Source: Paenibacillus sp. MBLB1832
Lineage (GTDB): Bacteria > Bacillota > Bacilli > Paenibacillales > NBRC-103111
Direction: 5' to 3'
DNA length: 64,000 nt
NCBI RefSeq assembly: GCF_032271945.1
Contig: NZ_CP130319.1
Span: 5,227,001-5,291,000, forward strand
Shown: positions 52,901 to 60,108 of the stretch, one piece after another
Layout of the letters: the number at the start of each line of letters is the position of its first letter
How positions within the stretch are numbered: position 1 is the first letter of the stretch
Notes under the pieces: model-generated
Seen by the model: the letters and a program-made list of their open reading frames with translations, nothing else
Database searches by the model: none
Told to the model about the DNA's origin: nothing
Made by a program: the position numbers and the translations under genes

Positions 52901-55077
52901 CAGCCCTCATTGCTTTGAATGGTTTCAACATGTGCTCGTCCATTCCCTTGAATCCACGGTTTTCTGAAAACCGTGCTTGGGGCAGCGACCGCCTTAGCAA
53001 TACGACGCGATGGAACTACATCCCTCTCTTGTTTATGAGCGGGAGCAGCATCGGTTAACCGCTTAGCCACAAATGATTCTTGCATCATCTGTTCAGCAGG
53101 TTCTGTCGCAGTCTCATGTACCGTTACTAATGGTTGCAGGGCGATATCTCGGTTCTTACGAGGTCGACCCCTTTTTCTTTTGACTGGCTGCTCTTGACTA
53201 GTTTCAAAATTAAGTACTTTCATTTGCACATTCTCCAGCTCACGTTGCTGCTGAACTTGCGCTTGCTCTTGTAACAGAACTTGTCTTTGTTCCTCTTGCT
53301 CTTGGAGCTGCTTTTTCTTCGATCTTCTTACTTTCTTCTGTGACAACTCTTGTGCTAGGACTTGCTCTTGGAATTGCTTTTGCTCCTGTTCCCTCGCCAG
53401 CACACCCGCCACCACTTGTTCGTCGCGTTGTACAGTGCCATCGACTCGCGCTCCAAACTCAACTTGATCCTTAGCGTGTTGCAACGCTTGCTGCTGCTGA
53501 ACAGCCGCAGCAATGGATTGCTCAATTTCTTGTATACGCACTGTCGATTGAGACTCAACTAGGCCTTCAGATTGCGTGCGGAGCTCGTCTCTCTCTTGTT
53601 GCAGTCTTTCAATGGTTTCCGTTATAGTTTCAACTTCAAAGGATGAACGAACGGTTTCACGTTGCTCTGGCGTGTTTACTTTCCGCCAAACATGCGTACC
53701 ACTCTTCCCCGCATGCCTGTTGAAAGTTAAAGCGCTAGCAGTCGCATGCATAGCTCTAGGCAACCGCGAAGTTAAGCTTGCGGCATTAATTGGCAGTGGT
53801 GCTTGCGCAGCAGCCAAGAAGCCTTTGGCAACAGACGTGTCGCTTTTTCCTGCTGTTTCACGCCGAGGGAGCGATTGCTCGCCAGGAACAGCACTGTCAA
53901 CCGCACTAGCCGCTTCCGCATGTTTAACTAATAAACTGCGAATAAATTGCACCGTGCTTGGCGTCTTTACTTCCGAGAAAGGTCCCAAACCGAGCTTCGA
54001 AGACACTTTAGTCCCCACTGTTGCATCTTCCAACCTTAGCAGTTCGCCAACGTGCTGAGCACCTTGGTGATGAAGGGTTTGCGTCATTTCACGCAAAATC
54101 AGCTGAGCAACACGCAGAATTGAAGGCTGCGTTTGCGAACCGGTGCTGACTGCAGAGGGAAGATTCCCAGTGCCTAACAAGGCAATATCTGACGTTAAAC
54201 GCAACTGCCCAGCTTGGAACTGATCTAACCATACAGACGTTCCACGAATCGCATCAACATGCTGTTCTACGCTTGCATGGTTAGCTTTTGCATTCGGCTG
54301 CATCCCTTCGCGCATAGCTTGCTTATATAGTAGTTGTAGTGTCTTTTGCCCAAAATGCCTTGTGTTGCTTCTATGTTGAACTCCATTCACCGTCGGGCTC
54401 GTTTGATTCACCTTGCCCCTTGCCCCATGAGCGAGCATACCAATCGAAGCCAAAAGTTGCTTCATCGAGCGCTGAATAATCGGCGAGTTTCCTTTGTTAA
54501 CGACATTAACTGTTGCTGGTGGTGAAACCACCGTATCAGGTTTGATATCCTGACTTTGTTCCTGCGCGAGTTGAAGCTGACTTTCCAGCAACTTTGCCTG
54601 CTTGCTTGGACGTCCGCGCTTCTTCTTAGGCTTCTCTGTTGATGCAAGCACTGGCTGAGGCGGAGGCACACTTTGTTGCTCTTGCTGAACAGTCTGAACG
54701 TGCTTCGGCAGCTCGTAGCCGCTCTGTGTAAGTAGCTGTTGCAAATGTTGGATCGTTTGCTGTTTTGTGATCAGTGGTGCAGACTCTCTGTGTTTCAAGC
54801 TTTGCAGTTGTAATTGCAATTGCAGCACCCAGGCCCGATCACTCGGATTCTTAATGGCTGCTAATTCTTTGTCGGTTAGCCCTTTCCCCTTAAAAATGAG
54901 GGCAAACATACCCAAATAGTTGTTCCGATCCCAGCCGTATTTCCCCATGATGCCCGAGGCAAATTGCTTCGTCAGGCGGGAGGTTTGACCGACCGATGCA
55001 CGGCGTTTCCCTTCAGCAACACGGAGTGTTCCCTTACTTCTCTTTCCACGGGGTTTATGCGATTGTCGAGATTTCAT
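49981..55077 (-). CDS. Giant disordered eCIS protein with two AT-hook motifs (1698 residues)
   Basis: 1698 residues from ATG at 55077, behind AGGGGG. No family recognised. The first 100 residues are basic and include a folded-looking segment (KYGWDRNNYLGMFALIFKGKGLTDKELAAIKNP). An AT-hook-like KKKRGRPSK is at about 151-159 and a second, KRKRGRPRK, at about 633-641. Residues about 480-620 are a Q/E-rich coiled coil. An Ala/Arg-rich stretch (about 1353-1466) has clearly higher GC than the flanks, and about 1490-1552 hold five PD-M/L-V-type repeats. The C terminus is an amphipathic helix (IADKVYREIEKKLRFERQRRG). Most of the rest is low complexity (Gln, Ser, Thr, Arg). It lies between tube 2 and the LysM adaptor. 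It could be a ruler, a scaffold or a cargo. Confidence 0.75.
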   Translation of the reverse strand: MKSRQSHKPRGKRSKGTLRVAEGKRRASVGQTSRLTKQFASGIMGKYGWDRNNYLGMFALIFKGKGLTDKELAAIKNPSDRAWVLQLQLQLQSLKHRESAPLITKQQTIQHLQQLLTQSGYELPKHVQTVQQEQQSVPPPQPVLASTEKPKKKRGRPSKQAKLLESQLQLAQEQSQDIKPDTVVSPPATVNVVNKGNSPIIQRSMKQLLASIGMLAHGARGKVNQTSPTVNGVQHRSNTRHFGQKTLQLLYKQAMREGMQPNAKANHASVEQHVDAIRGTSVWLDQFQAGQLRLTSDIALLGTGNLPSAVSTGSQTQPSILRVAQLILREMTQTLHHQGAQHVGELLRLEDATVGTKVSSKLGLGPFSEVKTPSTVQFIRSLLVKHAEAASAVDSAVPGEQSLPRRETAGKSDTSVAKGFLAAAQAPLPINAASLTSRLPRAMHATASALTFNRHAGKSGTHVWRKVNTPEQRETVRSSFEVETITETIERLQQERDELRTQSEGLVESQSTVRIQEIEQSIAAAVQQQQALQHAKDQVEFGARVDGTVQRDEQVVAGVLAREQEQKQFQEQVLAQELSQKKVRRSKKKQLQEQEEQRQVLLQEQAQVQQQRELENVQMKVLNFETSQEQPVKRKRGRPRKNRDIALQPLVTVHETATEPAEQMMQESFVAKRLTDAAPAHKQERDVVPSRRIAKAVAAPSTVFRKPWIQGNGRAHVETIQSNEGWLQQLLTPRRQPPSNEPVVRSNHNVSRDSRQSEQGLFIAQVLAHGPDSFGKPSLASDVFAKPRSMKLSDETSIRHVISSVESTPFMQSGQILRKEQELQMEGMETLVSSKAINASTSFTPRKSVMGSMSKPEPQVHQVNNRLLASKGNPIPRELADQVAAKIAIASQRSLSSLLLSTNEQQGVKQGVIQRVLRAPLRKAESMRLKSTVNQEQLPRTLFSGEAQTPVESSRGTDTASFSAEIAAKVAQNSSAIVNPVRTAHQGSVMFQRQIARAGNLVETSSSVQTWQTQTPSESLTQTSDSAERSRLEVWKTAAKQNKVQADNDQEGRQLQKGTPINEVVPGKPIGRPSVEIIRRSGAPSRVERVRKQQGMIQRKIDAGQFASFHPQPSESLSRQGIHMNGQDIALTKRGTMQRLKGQPTLRAGRIDNGVMTRRMDEAGPSQQHRVSVRAQHDDQLTQRSAVLQNNMTEEQTRVVDNKQQPEELRDIVRGRHAMPVQETVERPKLHRIVSEYVDDVLRVNRSIVNSNGVGIQRTLGTSFRQLINRATAQEIRDVTELARIERLGTSTRSVVNPAGAQVELLQRRLSVGSNEREPQREEHGSDSRVEAERFHTASAEQTIRAMVSAQVEQRAPGLEPAAASRAATATGARSARAPLARQSASMTPRVMPQLASPAGALRAAPARTAAASPAAAEHRLPALGAGSMTQAAASGRATSAAGSSQGTAAAAVKPLHLQVQRQAKSGDAPSIAAPQSIARSQSAMQAPMAPMRTASPDMVMQTQRLTAAPDLVTQTPMRTAAPDLVLPRRTASPDMVTQTPMRTTSPDILAQTQRIAATNASASSAMRSTTQDMPTQTLQSSPAQVMMTQAQLANPSRSTPTSQEHLASRVAMLEHKQAPVSQLAEKPVEMDWLRTKASGDEDSMPSAPVEQAPPELSEQQMQELVRQLPQLDIAKIADKVYREIEKKLRFERQRRGV

Positions 55078-55154
55078 GAACAATCCCCCTAAAAGTTTTC
55101 GTCAGAAAACTGACTTCGTAAGCATATGCTTTAAGTTTTGCGTAGCAAAACCGG

Positions 55155-55601
55155 TTACTTTTTAAAAATCGTCTTCAAACCCTCATGCACCAGCTCAATG
55201 GACTCAATCGCCACATTGACACTCGTTGCATTCAAATCAGGTCCGTTCCATTTCACAGGAAATGCGTTGGTGAAATTCCACCGGCACATCTCGTTACCCT
55301 CGGTGTTATATAGAATGATAGAGCCGTTTTTCCGTGTGATTTTGCCTTGAGAAGCATTATAATACCAATCCCATAGCTCACTGGCATTCGAAATTCCTCT
55401 TTTTAACACAATGTTGGGGAACTTCGTATGTTGAACCATGTAATGGGGATGCGTATTCAAGCCACCCTCCCAGAAGGGCTTCACTTCGATCTCCGACTTC
55501 ATGCCCGTCACTTCGGAGAAACCTCCGACAATCAGACCATCGAGCTCGACTTTGAAGCGAAAGGCACCACCGATGTTGCGCAATTTCGTTGGTTTCGTCA
55601 T
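55155..55601 (-). CDS. Inner tube protein 2 (Afp5/gp19-like)
   Basis: 148 residues. GAFRFKVELDGLIVGGFSEVTGMKSEIEVKPFWEGGLNTHPHYM and the later LWDWYYNASQGKITRKNGSIILYN and IESIELVHEGLKTIFKK are the T4 gp19 tube fold. It is longer in its first loop than tube 1 and probably forms the tube layer at the baseplate, as Afp5 does. AGAGGTGAGC precedes the ATG, just after the stop of the -1 extension. Confidence 0.93.
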   Translation of the reverse strand: MTKPTKLRNIGGAFRFKVELDGLIVGGFSEVTGMKSEIEVKPFWEGGLNTHPHYMVQHTKFPNIVLKRGISNASELWDWYYNASQGKITRKNGSIILYNTEGNEMCRWNFTNAFPVKWNGPDLNATSVNVAIESIELVHEGLKTIFKK

Positions 55602-55615
55602 TCGTTGCTCACCTC

Positions 55616-55825
55616 TTACCGAAACACATCAAACGGATTGTCTGGCTGTTTCTTACCTTCTTCGTTCAAATTACGGTTGATGCGGGAAATTTCCTCGCAC
55701 CACGTTCGGCGTTCACGGTGTTCCATCGACATAATCTCATCATGTGACCAATGAAAATAATAGGCAATAAAGCCTACTTCCTCATAAATCTTGTCAATGG
55801 GATAGCCCGTTACGCCATCTCGTCC
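55616..55825 (-). CDS. Afp6-like C-terminal domain reached by -1 frameshift (69 residues after the shift)
   Basis: This frame runs from GGA at 55825 to TAA at 55618-55616 and has no ATG, GTG or TTG in its first 31 codons; the first ATG is deep inside the conserved region. It encodes GYPIDKIYEEVGFIAYYFHWSHDEI and MSMEHRERRTWCEEI, which resembles the small Afp6-like (DUF6760-type) proteins found beside eCIS tube genes. It is entered by a -1 shift on T TTT TTG (55831-55825) near the end of the upstream 123-codon gene. The fusion would have 119 + 69 = 188 residues. An initiation at ATT is possible but rare. Confidence 0.75.
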   Translation of the reverse strand, partial: GRDGVTGYPIDKIYEEVGFIAYYFHWSHDEIMSMEHRERRTWCEEISRINRNLNEEGKKQPDNPFDVFR

Positions 55826-56181
55826 AAAAAAGACACGTCCACATCGAATTCGTGCTCACATTTCGGGCAGCTCGTATGTACCCTTGGCACTTCCATTTCG
55901 TTAATTTGACGGTAGAAGTTTTGTAGAAATGCTAGGTCTGCTGTGAAAAATTTCTCAACGACACGCGTATCAATCGCACGTAAGTCACCTAAATTGGTGA
56001 TAACACGCGTAAGCAAGATGATCGTTAAGTACCCTGGATTTTGCTGAACACGTTGATCACGCATCGGCAAAATCTCATCTGCCGCCGTAGCTAGACGCAT
56101 AACGCCTCTCTTATGCAGTGTTCCATTCTCATCGACATACCCTCTAGGAAGCTCGAATTCATACTCTGTCTTAAAAGCCAT
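55810..56181 (-). CDS. Tail-assembly-chaperone-like protein of the eCIS (gpG-like position)
   Basis: 123 residues in the zero frame, GGAGG before the ATG. FKTEYEFELPRGYVDENGTLHKRGVMRLATAADEILPMRD resembles the short tail-assembly proteins found between tube genes of contractile systems. The C-terminal CPKCEHEFDVDVSF is a zinc-type knuckle. The last codons, TCT TTT TTG, contain a canonical slippery heptamer, with the zero-frame stop five codons later. This arrangement matches phage gpG/gpGT chaperone pairs, in which a fraction of ribosomes makes the fusion. Confidence 0.85.
   Translation of the reverse strand: MAFKTEYEFELPRGYVDENGTLHKRGVMRLATAADEILPMRDQRVQQNPGYLTIILLTRVITNLGDLRAIDTRVVEKFFTADLAFLQNFYRQINEMEVPRVHTSCPKCEHEFDVDVSFLDEMA
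55825..55831 (-). promoter_or_regulatory. Slippery heptamer T TTT TTG for -1 ribosomal frameshifting
   Basis: The heptamer is in the correct phase (X XXY YYZ, zero-frame codons TTT-TTG). The -1 frame then continues 69 codons with conserved protein sequence, while the zero frame ends after four more sense codons. A weak ATGG/CCAT stem lies downstream; no strong pseudoknot was found by eye. Confidence 0.7.
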
Positions 56182-56270
56182 GCTGTAGGTACCTCCTTCA
56201 TGATACTTGTTAACAAAAAGAAGAGTTAGGTACCGAAGACAATCGCTTCGGCACCCACTCTAGTCATGCC

Positions 56271-56705
56271 TTACTTCGTACGAGTCATACCTTCATGAGC
56301 AAGCTCTAAGCTCTCGATGGCAACCTCGTTCCCAGTACCCTTGAAGCTTGGTGCTGAGTATTTGGACGGCCATGCCTCGATAACTTGCCAAGTTGCTACG
56401 TCGCCGCCCTCTTCATTGATCGCGATAATCGTAACTGTTTTACGGGAGATTTTCCCTTGGATGGATTCAGACATCCAGTTGTACATATCCATGGAGTCTG
56501 TAACCCCCCATTTCAATGAGATGTTGCCGTATTTTGCAAGTCCCGGAAGCTTCCGAGGTGTGATGGTTTCGTTTCCTTCACGGTACTCAATTACCGAAAG
56601 AGAAGCGTCAAATCCAGAAATTTCGCTGAATCCAGCTTGCTGAATTCCTTCTACTTCAATTCTAAATCTAAAATTGCGGTATGGATCCCTACGTTCGCCA
56701 GCCAT
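56271..56705 (-). CDS. Inner tube protein 1 (Afp1/gp19-like)
   Basis: 144 residues. RNFRFRIEVEGIQQAGFSEISGFDASLSVIEYREGNETITPRKLPG followed by YNWMSESIQGKISRKTVTIIAINEEGGDVATWQVIEAWPSKYSAPSFKG is the canonical gp19 tube fold. Tube 1 polymerises in most of the particle's length within the sheath. AAAGGGG precedes the ATG. The sheath gene lies 41 bases upstream on the same transcript. Confidence 0.95.
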   Translation of the reverse strand: MAGERRDPYRNFRFRIEVEGIQQAGFSEISGFDASLSVIEYREGNETITPRKLPGLAKYGNISLKWGVTDSMDMYNWMSESIQGKISRKTVTIIAINEEGGDVATWQVIEAWPSKYSAPSFKGTGNEVAIESLELAHEGMTRTK

Positions 56706-56746
56706 GTTATACCCCTTTCCTAATATGCGTAATATCTAACGTTAAA

Positions 56747-58480
56747 CTATTCTTCTCTTGTTTTCTGCGTAATGCGGAAGATCACGAACTCGGCAGGTTT
56801 CACCGGAGCAACCCCGATCACACAAATCAATCGACCGTTATCGATGTCATCTTGTGTCATGGTGCTGCGGCCAATATTAATGTAGAACGCTTCCGAAGGA
56901 CTTCCGCCCATCAAAGCACCATCTCTCCACACCCGCGTTAAGAACGCATCAATCGTCCGCTGTACACGAGCCCAAAGCTGTTCGTCATTCGGTTCAAAAA
57001 CAACCCAGTTCGTGCCGTTCTTGATGGACTCTTCGATAAAGATAAACAAACGTCTAACGTTCACATATTTCCAAAGACCGTTGGAAGATGTTGTGCGAGC
57101 CCCCCAAACGCGAATCCCTTGTCCAGCAAAATGACGGATCAAGTTTACGCCCTGTGGGTTCAAAATATCTTGCTCACCTTTGTTATATTGGCAATCTAGG
57201 CCTACTGCACCGCGAACGACTTCATTCGCAGGCGCTTTTTGAACACCACGCGATTGGTCGGAACGGGAGTAGATACCGATTACAGAGCCAGATGGCGGTA
57301 TGTAAATATTGCGTTTATCTAATGGATCGAACACTTGCAACCAAGGGTTGTACATCGCCGCATAGCTGCTATCGAAAATGTTGCGGTGCGTCATAACGTC
57401 CGCTACTTTCGTCTTATCACGTGGAATATCAAGAACAGCGAAGCGGCTGCCTAGATTTTCACAGTGCGCAACTAGGGATAATTGAACCGTCGGCTCTGTT
57501 ACACCTGGAATGGCGATGATGGATACGACATCGTTATCGATGAAGGACTGGATACCTGTACGTTTGCCAGGACCACGGTCAACACCCATATAGATATCAG
57601 GCGTTACATTCGCGATGGAACCGTTGCTGCCGCCAGACAAAGCGATTTGGAATTTGCCAACGGACTCGTTCTCGCCGGAAAGCACCTCGAAAGGAGCGAT
57701 TGCGCCAAGATCTTGACCCTCAGTCAAATCTTTCACCGTAATGATGTTCGAGCGGGAAACGATTTTCTCAATGTGATTCGCTGCCGTAATGTTCAGAGAA
57801 ACTCTCTCATACGTTTCAGCTTCGTCACCGTAAAATACGTGAAGGGTGAACTCACTTGTTGTCAACACTTTGGACGGCAGCAAACCGCTGTCCACAACAT
57901 CGCCATCAAGCGCTTCCGACAATTCAATAATGTTGTCTTGGGAAGCAACAACCTTGCTGTATTGTTTCGCGCCCCCTGCTTCAAAAGCAACAACGTCGCC
58001 AACGTTAAAGCCAGCGTTATTTTTGACGCGGTATTGTTTCTCGCTTAGCACTTCATAGACTTGTGTCTTTGCTTTGCTAGCTGGAACAACCACGATACGA
58101 ACTTGGTTCCCCCATGTACCTGGGTTTTTGGAAGCAATCTCAAGCACTGCTGCTTCTTTATTGGATGCCCCTTGGTTTGTTGCGACTTTCGCGTCAGTTG
58201 GCGCTACACGCATAACATAACAACGGGAGCCTCCGTTTAAGTAGAAATGCTCAACCGCATAAGACAGGAAACGATATTCGCCGAATTCATTCTCGGACAA
58301 GTAGCTGCCGAATAAACGGTGGAAATCCGCTACACTCGTAACCAATTGAGGGACACCTTCAATTTCCCCTCTTTGCGCAAGCCCTATAAACCCGGCCGTA
58401 CTTGTGCTTGCACCTTCAAGCGGTTGTGCTCCGCTGTCAAACTCTTCCACATAGACTCCAGGTGATAAATAGTCAGCCAT
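56747..58480 (-). CDS. Contractile tail sheath protein (Afp2-4/gp18-like)
   Basis: 577 residues. The N terminus YLSPGVYVEEFDSGAQPLEGASTSTAGFIGLAQRG and the C-terminal YVNVRRLFIFIEESIKNGTNWVVFEPNDEQLWARVQRTIDAFLTRVWRDGALMG are the sheath core; the last strand VAPVKPAEFVIFRI forms the inter-subunit handshake. A variable insertion domain lies about 140-300. Only one sheath gene is present, unlike the three of Afp. Its ribosome binding site (GGGG) is close to the ATG and overlaps a short upstream frame, so coupling may matter. Confidence 0.96.
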   Translation of the reverse strand: MADYLSPGVYVEEFDSGAQPLEGASTSTAGFIGLAQRGEIEGVPQLVTSVADFHRLFGSYLSENEFGEYRFLSYAVEHFYLNGGSRCYVMRVAPTDAKVATNQGASNKEAAVLEIASKNPGTWGNQVRIVVVPASKAKTQVYEVLSEKQYRVKNNAGFNVGDVVAFEAGGAKQYSKVVASQDNIIELSEALDGDVVDSGLLPSKVLTTSEFTLHVFYGDEAETYERVSLNITAANHIEKIVSRSNIITVKDLTEGQDLGAIAPFEVLSGENESVGKFQIALSGGSNGSIANVTPDIYMGVDRGPGKRTGIQSFIDNDVVSIIAIPGVTEPTVQLSLVAHCENLGSRFAVLDIPRDKTKVADVMTHRNIFDSSYAAMYNPWLQVFDPLDKRNIYIPPSGSVIGIYSRSDQSRGVQKAPANEVVRGAVGLDCQYNKGEQDILNPQGVNLIRHFAGQGIRVWGARTTSSNGLWKYVNVRRLFIFIEESIKNGTNWVVFEPNDEQLWARVQRTIDAFLTRVWRDGALMGGSPSEAFYINIGRSTMTQDDIDNGRLICVIGVAPVKPAEFVIFRITQKTREE

Positions 58481-58535
58481 TGTTCCCCAGTTCTGTCAGA
58501 TGGCAATGCTTACATAACACTAAGACCACTGACAT
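58473..58535 (-). CDS. Possible 20-residue coupled frame ahead of the sheath gene
   Basis: An ATG at 58535 follows AAAGGAGAG. It encodes 20 residues with a CKHC motif and ends in TGA at 58475-58473, overlapping the sheath start ATGGCTGA. The sheath has only a weak own site, so the frame may couple translation to the most abundant particle protein. It may also be a chance frame. Confidence 0.35.
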   Translation of the reverse strand: MSVVLVLCKHCHLTELGNNG

Positions 58536-58606
58536 GAAACCAGTTCTCTCCTTTCTGCTTGTCATTTTTGTATAGAAGATGGACGTGTCCATTCTACTAA
58601 TTAGGG

Positions 58607-59410
58607 TTATGTAAGGACTAAGGTGCCAAGATTAGCAGTTGTTCCTTCGGAAACGGTAATTTCCTCGATCACATGCCTGCCGTTTACGCCATACGTTATG
58701 ACCAAATCAGTTTGAAAGGTAGAGGTGCGGTTCCCTCGAAAAGCAATGGCAACCTCTCCGCGCTGCGTGCTTCGCGTTTCTTGTACGGGCAACAGCAGTG
58801 CGCCTCTCGCATACGCTTTCTTCAGCCCATCTACGAGTCGAAACCGTTTCTGATGTTCCAGCACTTCGGAAATACGAATGATTTCTTCCGCAGCTTTAAC
58901 GCCCCTTCCCCGGAGCAGATAAGTATCGCCAGCCACAATCGTACCTGTAAATGAGCTTAACGTTACTTCAAGAGCGCCTTTGTCGGCTCCGTCTGTCAGT
59001 AATCGCGCGCGCGCACAATCCTCCGTAAGAACGGTGGATTGTAAGTGAGCATCGCGAATAGGTGCTCCAGCAGCATCGCGAAGCATGCAACGGATCAGTC
59101 CTGCACCTGGGGAAAACGTGTAAGACGGAATGGGATTCAATTGAACAACTTCAATAACATTGTGGGTTGTAACTGCGATGTTTTTCCATGCCTGAAAGTA
59201 GTAGTCGCTCTGTACAACTAAGCGGTAATCGCCAGGCGTTAAATCGTTGAATATATAGGAACCATTCGATTTGCGGATTGCTTTCGAACGGGTGCCTTCT
59301 AGATGAACTGTGGTCGTATTGCCAAGAGGAGCTTGTGAGGTGAGTGCGTCGATCACGCACACAACCAGAGAAACACGGGATTTCAATTGCGATAACCGAA
59401 TTGGATCCAC
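58607..59410 (-). CDS. eCIS protein with carboxypeptidase-regulatory-like beta-sandwich (267 residues)
   Basis: GTG start at 59410 behind AGGAGGTT. Residues about 30-95 form a CarboxypepD_reg-like fold: TTVHLEGTRSKAIRKSNGSYIFNDLTPGDYRLVVQSDYYF. A second beta domain (about 105-260) follows with GAPIRDAHLQSTVLTEDCARARLLTD and a closing FQTDLVITYGVNGRHVIEEITV. Such proteins are common in eCIS clusters and probably decorate the particle or its cap; the role is not settled. It lies between the cap gene and the sheath gene. Confidence 0.75.
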   Translation of the reverse strand: MDPIRLSQLKSRVSLVVCVIDALTSQAPLGNTTTVHLEGTRSKAIRKSNGSYIFNDLTPGDYRLVVQSDYYFQAWKNIAVTTHNVIEVVQLNPIPSYTFSPGAGLIRCMLRDAAGAPIRDAHLQSTVLTEDCARARLLTDGADKGALEVTLSSFTGTIVAGDTYLLRGRGVKAAEEIIRISEVLEHQKRFRLVDGLKKAYARGALLLPVQETRSTQRGEVAIAFRGNRTSTFQTDLVITYGVNGRHVIEEITVSEGTTANLGTLVLT

Positions 59411-59422
59411 GGGTGGAACCTC

Positions 59423-60001
59423 CTAACCTTGAATACGAAAATCGGTTTCCGAAACCCTTTTAGTTGTTCTGATGCGTGTAGAATCAATATGTACGGGTCC
59501 TACGGTGTAAGCCACGGTGAGTCGATAAGGGGTGTCTGAGAAATTCCACATATTCATCATGCTTTCTCCTTTATAAGGATCCATGACAATGCGAACTTCT
59601 TCGTCTTGCTCCGCCAATGAACCTACGGTCATTGAACCTCGCAGAACGGAGTTGTCGTAGATAACCTGCATCGCCCTGCCGAGAATTCGATGTTCATCCA
59701 GCGCTCTGGAGGACAGCTCTGCCGGTGATTGAACGGTCAATAAGTAGCTCAAATCTACGACCATCGGAGGAAACTGAATCTCATTCGTTCCTCTAGCAAT
59801 CATATGTGTTTGGCGATTATTACCACTTTCACGCACGTTGTACAAGTAGAGAGATAAATAGAAATCCCCCTTATCAACGGGTGAGGCGAGCCCTATCATT
59901 TCTGGTTGGGGAATAGGGTCTGGTGTCATGTTTTCTCTGAGAAGCTTCATTAGGGACGCACTTACATCTGCAATGACAGAATAATTACCTATGGGTGTCA
60001 C
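59423..60001 (-). CDS. DUF4255-family tube cap/terminator protein (Afp16/Pvc16-type)
   Basis: 192 residues from the GTG at 60001, chosen because GAGG lies six bases upstream and the protein then starts just before NYSVIADVSASLMKLL, as in homologs; a GTG at 60028 is the alternative. DKGDFYLSLYLYNVRESGNNRQTHM, PMVVDLSYLLTVQSPAELSSRALDEHRILGRAMQVIYDN and the closing WNFSDTPYRLTVAYTVGPVHIDS are typical of the DUF4255 domain that caps the distal end of the sheath-tube. It follows the ATPase gene by about 100 bases. Confidence 0.92.
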   Translation of the reverse strand: MTPIGNYSVIADVSASLMKLLRENMTPDPIPQPEMIGLASPVDKGDFYLSLYLYNVRESGNNRQTHMIARGTNEIQFPPMVVDLSYLLTVQSPAELSSRALDEHRILGRAMQVIYDNSVLRGSMTVGSLAEQDEEVRIVMDPYKGESMMNMWNFSDTPYRLTVAYTVGPVHIDSTRIRTTKRVSETDFRIQG

Positions 60002-60108
60002 TTCCTGCCTCAAATTACCTAGATACACCTGTAGAACCGCTGGTTTTTATGTCACATTGTGTACCTTTTTCTATTATAATTGGAAACTCTCTGGATGACT
60101 ATAGGGAA

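Noticed and set aside
55616-55810. Independent small gene for the Afp6-like domain
   Set aside because: No ATG, GTG or TTG precedes the conserved region; only ATT or GTA codons occur, and no ribosome binding site is positioned for them. The frameshift explains the layout better.
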